Source: Acidobacteriota bacterium
GTDB taxonomy: Bacteria > Acidobacteriota > Terriglobia > Terriglobales > Acidobacteriaceae
Length of the DNA stretch: 14,223 nucleotides
Direction of reading: 5' to 3'
Assembly (NCBI GenBank): GCA_019510535.1
Contig: JAEKKE010000131.1
Location: 1 to 14,223 of the forward strand
Under the pieces are notes generated by a model. The model had not been told where the DNA came from and ran no database searches. It was given only the letters and a program-made list of their open reading frames with translations. Position numbers and translations under genes: made by a program. Below, one piece after another: positions 7,744-13,605 of this stretch (position 1 is its first letter; every line of letters begins with the position of its first letter).

Positions 7744-8238
7744 TTAGTTGATTTCCTGCGAGGCTTCGATATAGAAGACCTTGTCGGTGTCGAGCAGCAG
7801 CTTTACTTTTCCGCGTACCTTCGCCATGCCAAGCAGAAAGGGAACTGAGGCTCCGTTTCCGAAGTCCGGGCTGGGTTCGATGTCCTCTTCTGAGATGGAC
7901 AGCACTTCGCTCACTCCGTCAGCTACGGCGCCAATCAGCCGTTCGCCTATCGATGTGGCCAGCCGAACGACCACGATGCAGGTATGGGGCGTGTACTGAC
8001 GCTGGGGAAGATTGAAGCGAGCCGAGAGATCAAGCACCGGAATCACCTGGCCGCGCAGGTTGATGACGCCTTTGACGTAGACCGCGGTCTTGGGGACGGC
8101 GGTGATCTCCTGCATCTGGATAATCTCCTTGATGTTCAGGACCTGAATGCCAAACTCCTCATCGCCGAGCGAGAAGATAAGGTGTTTGCGTGATGTATCC
8201 GCTACCTGCTTCGCCTGGTTGTTGTTCTTGATTGCCAT
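7744..8238 (-). CDS. cheW: Chemotaxis coupling protein CheW
   Basis: 164 residues, a single CheW domain (about 17-155) after a short polar N-terminus. Recognisable stretches are LIFSLGDEEFGIQVLNIKEI, then VPKTAVYVKGVINLRGQVIPVLDL, which is the usual CheW core, and VSEVLSISEEDIEPSP near the C-terminal third. It links the receptor tip to the CheA P5 domain in the cytoplasmic array. The ATG is preceded by a clear AGGAG 7 nt upstream. It lies 82 nt downstream of the mcp stop, with a hairpin in that gap, and 37 nt upstream of cheA. Confidence 0.95.
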   Translation of the reverse strand: MAIKNNNQAKQVADTSRKHLIFSLGDEEFGIQVLNIKEIIQMQEITAVPKTAVYVKGVINLRGQVIPVLDLSARFNLPQRQYTPHTCIVVVRLATSIGERLIGAVADGVSEVLSISEEDIEPSPDFGNGASVPFLLGMAKVRGKVKLLLDTDKVFYIEASQEIN

Positions 8239-8275
8239 GTATTACTCCTGAGATAGATCCAGATAGTTGATGTAT

Positions 8276-8313
8276 CGGCGGAAAGCGGCTCAGGGATGAG
8301 CCACTCTCCGCCG
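8276..8313 (-). other. Intercistronic hairpin between mcp and cheW
   Basis: Two nested stems pair around a GGGA loop. The outer stem is 7 bp (8276-8282 with 8307-8313) and the inner is 6 bp (8287-8292 with 8297-8302), separated by a 4x4 internal loop. No U-run follows on the minus strand, so it does not look like a full terminator. It may stabilise the mcp 3' end or mark a processing site. Confidence 0.5.
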
Positions 8314-8320
8314 GGTCGAA

Positions 8321-9925
8321 CTAGAAGTCTGTAAAGTTAGCGTCGATATTGCTGGCCGCAGCCGGTGCAAGACGTTGCGGAACGAAGGTATTCACCGCTG
8401 CAGCCTTTGCAATCGCTGGACGTACCACTGCAGCTTTGACGGGCTTGAACACAGGCGTCACAACTGCCTTTTGCGAATGGCCACGTACAGGGACACCGGT
8501 CATGCGCGCCAGACCCATCGCGACTCCACGCAACGCATCGGATTGGGCATTCAGTTCCTGTGCCGCGGCCGCGCTTTCTTCTGCATTGGCTGCGTTCTTC
8601 TGAGTTCCACTCTCCATGCGGCCGATGGCGCGGCTGATCTGGTCAATCCCCTTGCCCTGCTCCTGGCTGCTCATGCGAATCTCATCGATCATGACCTTGA
8701 TGCGGCCAAAGACCTCATGCACCTTGCGGCCGGAGTCAACCAGGGTTGTCATCCGTTCACGGCCTGCGACGGTGTTGTCGACGGAATTCTTGATCAGGAC
8801 CGAGGTCTCCTGTGCCGCCTGAGCGCAACGTTGAGCCAGATTGCGAACCTCTTCGGCGACGACGGCGAATCCCATACCGGCTTCACCGGCACGCGCGGCT
8901 TCGACAGCGGCGTTCAGCGCCAGAATGTTGGTCTGGAAGGCGATCTTATCGATCACACCGATGATCTTGGCGATCTGTTCGCTGGACTGGCTCAGTGCAT
9001 CCATGGCTTCCACGCACTGTGCGACGGCATGATTGGCATCGTCACTATGGCGAACCGCTTCAGAGACCAGGGCTGTAGAGTGATCCGAGTTCTCCGCATT
9101 GCGGCGGGCCATGGAGTTGATCTCCTCTGCCGAAGCTGAGGTCTCTTCGATCATTGCGGCCTGCTCAGAGGTGTCTTTCGCCAGATTCTGGCTCGAAGTG
9201 GCAACCTGGGCTGACGCCTCGGTCACCTGATCGGAGCCCATTGAAAGCTCTCGCACGGCATGGCGTAGCTGGCGGTCGAGCAGGCGGACGATAAAGGCGA
9301 TCAGGACTCCCGAAACGGCTCCCAGGGTGAGCAGTGTACCGATGAGCCAGCGTGCGAATGTGATTGCATCTTCTGCCTTGGTATTCGCCTTGCTCATGAC
9401 GACCTTCTGCCGTTCCAGCATCTTCGAGCCGGCCGCGTCGACATCTTGAAGGGCAGACTCAAGTTCGCTCTCTGCAAACTGTGAGGCCTCTTTGACCTGG
9501 TGAGCATGAATCAGCTCGAGGTAGTGCGGGAATAACTGTGATGCCTTATCCAGCCTGGTGGTGGCTGCCTCCAGCGTGGGGCGGCCTTCCGCAGAGACAC
9601 CCTGCTTCAGAATGGTGGCGATATCCTCGCGCATCTTCTTCTCGTACGCGTTGTACTCATCGATGGCCCGGCTCAGGCCTTCCGTATCGTTGACCGACTC
9701 TTTCACCGCGATTCTGCGGCTGGCGGCGAGCATCTCGGTCGCGTGACCATTCGCCATCCCGGCGTTATACATCTTGGTCGCGTCTTTAATGCCGAGTTCC
9801 CACGTCAACTCGCCAAGAGCACTGATCTCGTAAACGGCGAGTCCACCCAGCAGGACCAGAAGAATCATCATGGTCCCGTATGAGAGAAGAAGTTTCTGTT
9901 TGACGGTGTAGCGTTGCAGATTCAC
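8321..9925 (-). CDS. Methyl-accepting chemotaxis protein, two transmembrane segments, aromatic C-terminal pentapeptide
   Basis: 534 residues. Transmembrane segments lie at about 13-34 and 192-213, enclosing a helical periplasmic domain of some 155 residues of the four-helix-bundle type; the ligand is unknown. After TM2 only a short RLLDRQLRHAVREL stretch (214-227) precedes the signalling coiled coil (about 228-474), so a full HAMP domain appears to be missing. The hairpin tip is canonical (IDKIAFQTNILALNAAVEAA at 325-344, then EAGMGFAVVAEEVRNLAQR). An Ala/Val/Pro-rich tail (475-529) ends in NFTDF (530-534), which fits the x-aromatic-x-x-aromatic form of CheR/CheB tethers. The start is GTG at 9925; the first ATG downstream would cut into TM1, and CGGAG sits 8 nt upstream. 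It is the first gene of the che operon. Confidence 0.94.
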   Translation of the reverse strand: MNLQRYTVKQKLLLSYGTMMILLVLLGGLAVYEISALGELTWELGIKDATKMYNAGMANGHATEMLAASRRIAVKESVNDTEGLSRAIDEYNAYEKKMREDIATILKQGVSAEGRPTLEAATTRLDKASQLFPHYLELIHAHQVKEASQFAESELESALQDVDAAGSKMLERQKVVMSKANTKAEDAITFARWLIGTLLTLGAVSGVLIAFIVRLLDRQLRHAVRELSMGSDQVTEASAQVATSSQNLAKDTSEQAAMIEETSASAEEINSMARRNAENSDHSTALVSEAVRHSDDANHAVAQCVEAMDALSQSSEQIAKIIGVIDKIAFQTNILALNAAVEAARAGEAGMGFAVVAEEVRNLAQRCAQAAQETSVLIKNSVDNTVAGRERMTTLVDSGRKVHEVFGRIKVMIDEIRMSSQEQGKGIDQISRAIGRMESGTQKNAANAEESAAAAQELNAQSDALRGVAMGLARMTGVPVRGHSQKAVVTPVFKPVKAAVVRPAIAKAAAVNTFVPQRLAPAAASNIDANFTDF

Positions 9926-9933
9926 GTTGATGG

Positions 9934-9938
9934 CTCCG
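9934..9938 (-). promoter_or_regulatory. Shine-Dalgarno deciding the GTG start of the receptor gene
   Basis: CGGAG on the minus strand lies 8 nt before the GTG at 9925, good spacing for initiation. No ATG is available that keeps TM1 intact, so this site supports the non-ATG start. Confidence 0.6.
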
Positions 9939-10027
9939 TTCCGCTGGTTCTACTTGCGAGCTCATCCAGCGTTCTCAGAACTCCTCATCGGCATTACGTG
10001 CAGTATCTTGAAGCGATTCGATGTTCT

Positions 10028-10143
10028 TAGAGCATTTTCCCTGTGGGTGTTTTGCAGGGCATCTGCATCTATGGGCGTTTTCCGCAATGAAAACTCCGCT
10101 GCACGATCGTTCCGGGATACCCAGCAACAGGGAAAATGCGCGA
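10028..10143 (+). repeat. 116-bp palindromic interspersed repeat, copy B
   Basis: It begins TAGAGCATTTTCCCT (10028-10042) and ends AGGGAAAATGCGCGA (10129-10143), so the terminal repeats match at 13 of 15 positions. It aligns end to end and without gaps to the reverse complement of copy A. The central hairpin is kept (10074-10082 with 10089-10097, one mismatch). It occupies most of the 282-bp gap between the receptor gene and the small membrane-protein gene; the remaining 102 bp before the receptor gene must hold the che promoter, but I could not pick convincing -35/-10 boxes there. The more decayed right end suggests that copy B is the older or less constrained one. Confidence 0.85.
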
Positions 10144-10148
10144 ATTCA

Positions 10149-10176
10149 CCGGTTTTCCACCTATCGCCGGTTTTCC
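10149..10176 (+). repeat. Two direct repeats of CCGGTTTTCC, 18 bp apart
   Basis: CCGGTTTTCC occurs at 10149-10158 and again at 10167-10176, upstream of the small membrane-protein gene and just after repeat B. The spacing of nearly two helical turns would suit two sites for one regulator on the same DNA face. Function is inferred only; it could be chance or a remnant of the repeat family. Confidence 0.35.
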
Positions 10177-10207
10177 GGGGGCCGATAGCTGCAGTGAGGT
10201 CCGCTAT

Positions 10208-10501
10208 ATGCAGGTCACTCTCAGAAGACATGCTGCATTGTTCGCGTCGGTGTTCCTTATCTTCGCGTGGGTTCTTCTGGTTATGGTGGCGGACACGATG
10301 CTGGCTTTGTGGCACAGCCGCTCCATCACAGTTCCCCATACCGCTCTGTCCCGAAACATCCTTAGCATCGCCAGCGGGCTTGTCACGCTGGGAGGCACGC
10401 GTCCGGCCTCCTCAGAGATCTCTCAGTCGTGGACGTCGAAGGTGACAGTGGTCTTTCCCACCGATGCGACTCAGGGACACGCAATCGGGGGAGCGTTCTA
10501 G
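10208..10501 (+). CDS. Small hypothetical membrane protein (97 aa)
   Basis: I do not recognise this protein. It has a basic N-terminus (MQVTLRRHAA) and one strongly hydrophobic segment at about 10-35. A polar tail of about 60 residues, rich in Ser, Thr, Gly and Ala, ends in GGAF. By the positive-inside rule the tail would be periplasmic, as an anchored protein or possibly a cleaved signal peptide product. The ATG at 10208 was chosen because GAGG lies 8 nt upstream; an earlier in-frame ATG at 10136 falls inside repeat B and adds a segment with no membrane-protein character. A clear intrinsic terminator begins 35 bp after the stop, which supports an independent transcription unit. It is divergent from the receptor gene. 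Coding status is likely but unproven. Confidence 0.6.
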   Translation: MQVTLRRHAALFASVFLIFAWVLLVMVADTMLALWHSRSITVPHTALSRNILSIASGLVTLGGTRPASSEISQSWTSKVTVVFPTDATQGHAIGGAF

Positions 10502-10535
10502 CGCTTTCATTCCTCCACCGTTCGTTCGACGCCAT

Positions 10536-10570
10536 ACCCCTCCTGCGCAATAACTGCAGGAGGGGTTTTT
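10536..10570 (+). terminator. Rho-independent terminator
   Basis: An 11-bp GC-rich stem (10536-10546 with 10556-10566) encloses a 9-nt loop, and the right arm runs into TTTTT (10566-10570). It lies just after the 97-aa gene and ahead of the cytochrome c leader, so it separates the two plus-strand units. Confidence 0.88.
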
Positions 10571-10748
10571 CTGTTCGGTATATTTCAAAAATGAGATTAA
10601 TGGCCATTCTTTTCACCCGTCAGGCCACTCGTCTTCGAAAATCTGTCGTTACTGCCGCTCTTTTTAGAAGGTAGTGCGTCTATTTTGGCCTTTCATGCGT
10701 CGATAGGGCGGGAGTTTGATCTTCCCAATCATCGATTAGGTCATTTAT

Positions 10749-10778
10749 AAAAGAACGCGCTCCGAATCACGCTCTTTT
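10749..10778 (+). promoter_or_regulatory. Imperfect dyad next to a -10-like TATAAA in the cytochrome c leader
   Basis: The 310-bp gene-free stretch 10571-10880 holds little else of note. Here arms 10749-10759 and 10768-10778 pair at 9 of 11 positions and overlap TATAAA (10746-10751). No good -35 lies at the right distance. It may be an operator over the promoter of the cytochrome/PQQ operon, or an attenuator-like hairpin, since the right arm ends in TTTT. Weak call. Confidence 0.3.
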
Positions 10779-10880
10779 GATGCGTCTCCGGGACACTCGT
10801 GGAATGAACTCAATCGGCGGCAGGACAGTCTGGATGATGTCTTGGCGGAGATCTATTTACATCACGACAAGGTTTGGCCA

Positions 10881-11816
10881 ATGACGATCTTCAACTCGAA
10901 ACTTCGCCGAAGTGCACTGGTTGGCGGTTTTGCCGCGGCAGTGTCTTTATCGGTTTGGCTGTGTACCGGCAATCTTCATGTATCTGCCCAGCAGGCGCCG
11001 AGCGGGGAACACGGCGGGCAGGCTGAGCCTCCTGCCCAGGGAGCCCGAAACCGTGGTGGCCTGGTGGCCTATCCCGACCGGGACAAGGCGCCGCAGGAGG
11101 TGCTCGATCGCGGCAAGGCCACTTTCGGTGTGAACTGTGCCTTTTGCCATGGATCGGATGCTGGTGGTGGATCCGTCGGCCCGAACCTCTTGCGTTCTGA
11201 TATTGTGCTGCAGGATAAGAACGGCGAACTGATCGCTCCCATCGTGCACGGGGCGCGTGTCGATCGCGGCATGCCCAAGATCGATCTGACCGATGCGCAG
11301 GTCGCTGACGTTGCCGCCTGGCTTCACAGCCTGAAGGTCAGCAGCCGTGCTGTCATGACTGAAAAGATCAACATTGTGGTGGGCGACGCGAATACAGGCA
11401 AAGATACGTTTACTCGCCTCTGCGGATCGTGTCATTCCGTGACCGGAGACCTTGCCGGCTTTGCCGCAAAGTACTCCGAACCTCGCGCAATGCAGCAGGC
11501 CTGGTTGTTGCCGGCGATGCCTGCGGGCCGTTTCCCAGGAGCTTCTGCCGGTCCTTCCGTGCCTCTCAAGGTACCGCCGGTTACAGCAACCGTGACCCCG
11601 GCAAAGGGAGCGCCTGTCACCGGCAAGCTCGATGCCATTGATGATTTCTACGTCCAGGTCACGACAGAGGATGGCGTTGCACATCGCTTCTTGCGGGAGA
11701 ACGATCTCCCGAAGGTCGAGATTCACGATCCTCTTGCTGCCCATCGTGCGATGTTCCGCACCATCAAGGACAAAGAGATCCACGACATTACCGCCTATCT
11801 GGTGACGCTGAAATAA
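10881..11816 (+). CDS. Dihaem c-type cytochrome, partner of the PQQ dehydrogenase
   Basis: 311 residues. A signal peptide covers about 1-37, with cleavage likely after HVSAQ. The first haem domain has CAFCH (86-90) and a probable Met ligand M131 in DRGMPKIDL. The second has CGSCH (181-185). Between that motif and the C-terminal helix (IHDITAYLVTLK) lies an insert of about 60 residues, roughly 225-285, with beta-strand character (VTGKLDAIDDFYVQV, then RENDLPKVEIHDPLAAH). M291 is a candidate second ligand. The protein should accept electrons from the dehydrogenase encoded 11 nt downstream. I chose the ATG at 10881 (AGG 8 nt upstream); an in-frame TTG at 10842 would place 13 charged residues before the signal peptide. 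Confidence 0.9.
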   Translation: MTIFNSKLRRSALVGGFAAAVSLSVWLCTGNLHVSAQQAPSGEHGGQAEPPAQGARNRGGLVAYPDRDKAPQEVLDRGKATFGVNCAFCHGSDAGGGSVGPNLLRSDIVLQDKNGELIAPIVHGARVDRGMPKIDLTDAQVADVAAWLHSLKVSSRAVMTEKINIVVGDANTGKDTFTRLCGSCHSVTGDLAGFAAKYSEPRAMQQAWLLPAMPAGRFPGASAGPSVPLKVPPVTATVTPAKGAPVTGKLDAIDDFYVQVTTEDGVAHRFLRENDLPKVEIHDPLAAHRAMFRTIKDKEIHDITAYLVTLK

Positions 11817-11827
11817 AGGGGATAAGG

Positions 11828-13516
11828 ATGCGCGTACTAAGAACGTTTGCAGCAATTGCAGTGGCGGCCATGACCGTGGCTCCCGCCATGGCGCAGAAGG
11901 CGTGGCTGGATCCCGCTGATGTCCTGAACCCCAAGCCCGATACCTGGCCAACCTACTCGGGTGACTACAGCGGCCGCCGCTACAGTTCTCTGAAAGACAT
12001 CAACACTTCGAACGTTCACGGCCTCACTCTGGCATGGGCACAGCGCCTCAGCGCTGGTTCGGCCCCGCCAAGCGCTGGTCCATTCTCGTTCGCTCCTCCG
12101 GCCCCTCCGACGACCGTCGGTGGTGTCGGTACGATCGAAGCCCAGATGGGTAGCGTGAAGGGCGTCATCCTGCAGGTGAATGGGATGCTATATGTCACTA
12201 CGCCGGATAACGTGTGGGCGCTCGACGCCTACGACGGTCATGAGCTATGGCACTATTTGTGGAAAACACGCGGCGGTACGCACATCGGCAACCGTGGCGT
12301 GGGCATGTGGCACGACCGCCTCTTCTTTGAGACCCCGGACAACTTCCTTGTGGCTCTGAATGCAACCACAGGTAAGGAGATCTGGCACAAGGAGATCGCT
12401 TCCTTCGATCTGCAGTACTTTTCCACCATGTCGCCGATCGTCGTTGGAGACCACCTGCTGGTCGGGACCGGCAACGACCTCGATGAGCCCGGCCTGCTGC
12501 AGTCCTTCAACCCGGAGACCGGGGACGTGGAGTGGAAGTGGTACGCCGTTCCGATGAAGGAAGGCGACCCAGGACTCGATACGTGGAAGAACCTCGACGC
12601 GGCCTCACACGGCGGCGGCAATGTTTGGGTGCCTGGATCATACGATCCGGAGACGCATCTTTATATCTTCGGCACGGGCAATCCGACCGCCGCATACACG
12701 TCGCAGCTTCGCGGGCCTGGCGCGAATCTCTACACCTGCTCGCTGGTGGCATTGAATGTTGAGACCGGCAAGATGGCCTGGTACTACCAAACCTCTCCGC
12801 ATGACACGCATGACTTCGACTCGACGCAGACACCGGTACTGACCGATGCCATGTTCGGTGGCAAGATGCGCAAGCTGGCTATTACAGCGGCTCGCAACGG
12901 CTACTTCTTCGTGCTCGATCGCGTGACGGGCGAACATCTGCTGACCAGCAAGCTTGTCGAATCTCCAAATTGGGCGAAGGACACCCTCGACAAGAACGGC
13001 GCTCCCGACCGCGACCCGTCCAAGGACTTTGACCTTGGCGGAGCTCTGGTCTCTCCGGCCAACGGTGGCATCGTGAACTGGCCGCCGCCGGCGTACAGTC
13101 CGCAGACTGGCTATTTCTATGCACACGCACAGGAGAGCTATGCGATGTACTACCTCGCCACCACCGACCCCCGCGGAGCCATGGGACTCGGCGGCAAAGA
13201 CGAACTGAGCGTCGGCTCGCTGGGAAGCTACCTGGTTGCGATGGATCCGAAGACAGGCAAGCCTGCCTGGAAGCATCGCTATCCCGGTGTTACCGGGGGA
13301 GGCGGTGGGCTTAACGGTTTGCTGACAACTGCGGGTGGTCTGCTCTTTGCTTCGGATGCACGCGGCAACTTTGTTGCGCATGATGCAGCCACCGGCAAGG
13401 CGCTTTGGCATACACGTATCTCCACAACCAATGCTCCGGAGACCTACCTGCTCGATGGTCATCAGTATGTCCTTGTAGCTGGCGGCGACACGGTATATGC
13501 CTTCCGCCTGCAGTAA
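11828..13516 (+). CDS. PQQ-dependent alcohol dehydrogenase (quinoprotein), lanthanide-type Asp motif
   Basis: 562 residues, an eight-bladed propeller quinoprotein of usual length. A signal peptide spans 1-22 (ends APAMA). The start of the mature protein, WPTYSGDYSGRRYSSL (40-55), is typical, and repeated 'A.TGK..W' propeller motifs occur throughout (for example 179-186, 521-527). The catalytic Asp is probably D329 in HDTHDFDS, and D331 two residues later is the position that marks lanthanide-dependent relatives (XoxF, PedH); calcium enzymes have Ala or Ser there. N285 (GTGNPT) fits the metal-binding Asn. The metal-binding Glu of XoxF appears to be D217 (GNDLDEPG). The only Cys is C304, so the vicinal-Cys disulfide of classic alcohol dehydrogenases is absent. 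It oxidises an alcohol or sugar in the periplasm and reduces the adjacent cytochrome. An AAGGGG lies upstream of the ATG. Substrate unknown. Confidence 0.92.
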   Translation: MRVLRTFAAIAVAAMTVAPAMAQKAWLDPADVLNPKPDTWPTYSGDYSGRRYSSLKDINTSNVHGLTLAWAQRLSAGSAPPSAGPFSFAPPAPPTTVGGVGTIEAQMGSVKGVILQVNGMLYVTTPDNVWALDAYDGHELWHYLWKTRGGTHIGNRGVGMWHDRLFFETPDNFLVALNATTGKEIWHKEIASFDLQYFSTMSPIVVGDHLLVGTGNDLDEPGLLQSFNPETGDVEWKWYAVPMKEGDPGLDTWKNLDAASHGGGNVWVPGSYDPETHLYIFGTGNPTAAYTSQLRGPGANLYTCSLVALNVETGKMAWYYQTSPHDTHDFDSTQTPVLTDAMFGGKMRKLAITAARNGYFFVLDRVTGEHLLTSKLVESPNWAKDTLDKNGAPDRDPSKDFDLGGALVSPANGGIVNWPPPAYSPQTGYFYAHAQESYAMYYLATTDPRGAMGLGGKDELSVGSLGSYLVAMDPKTGKPAWKHRYPGVTGGGGGLNGLLTTAGGLLFASDARGNFVAHDAATGKALWHTRISTTNAPETYLLDGHQYVLVAGGDTVYAFRLQ

Positions 13517-13533
13517 GAGGCGATCGGAAATCT

Positions 13534-13566
13534 GGAAGGGCCGCTTCGTTCTGTCGCGGTCCTTTC
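13534..13566 (+). other. Intercistronic hairpin after the PQQ dehydrogenase gene
   Basis: Arms 13534-13544 and 13556-13566 pair over 11 positions (two of them G-U) around an 11-nt loop. The following bases are CTCTGG rather than a T-run, so it is at best a weak or partial terminator inside an 89-nt gap; the downstream gene could still be in the same transcript. Confidence 0.45.
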
Positions 13567-13605
13567 CTCTGGCTCAACGAAGTCTTTAGCCCTAAGGAGT
13601 GACGC

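Noticed and set aside
3286..10143. Composite transposon carrying the che genes
   Set aside because: The flanking elements encode no transposase, I see no target duplication at the outer ends, and base composition and codon use of the che genes look like their neighbours. Two independent insertions of a small repeat explain the data better.
9927..10445. Plus-strand open frame of 172 codons
   Set aside because: It reads through the whole of repeat B and then out of frame through the small membrane-protein gene; composition is Arg/Ser/Cys-rich and not protein-like.
10429..10674. Plus-strand open frame of 81 codons
   Set aside because: It passes straight through the strong terminator at 10536-10570 and has no ribosome site.
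10947..11951. Minus-strand open frame of 334 codons
   Set aside because: Complementary to the dihaem cytochrome and the start of the PQQ dehydrogenase; the plus-strand products have clear haem and quinoprotein motifs, so this is a shadow of codon bias.
12638..13462. Minus-strand open frame of 274 codons
   Set aside because: Antisense to the PQQ dehydrogenase, low-complexity Arg/Val-rich translation, no start signal.
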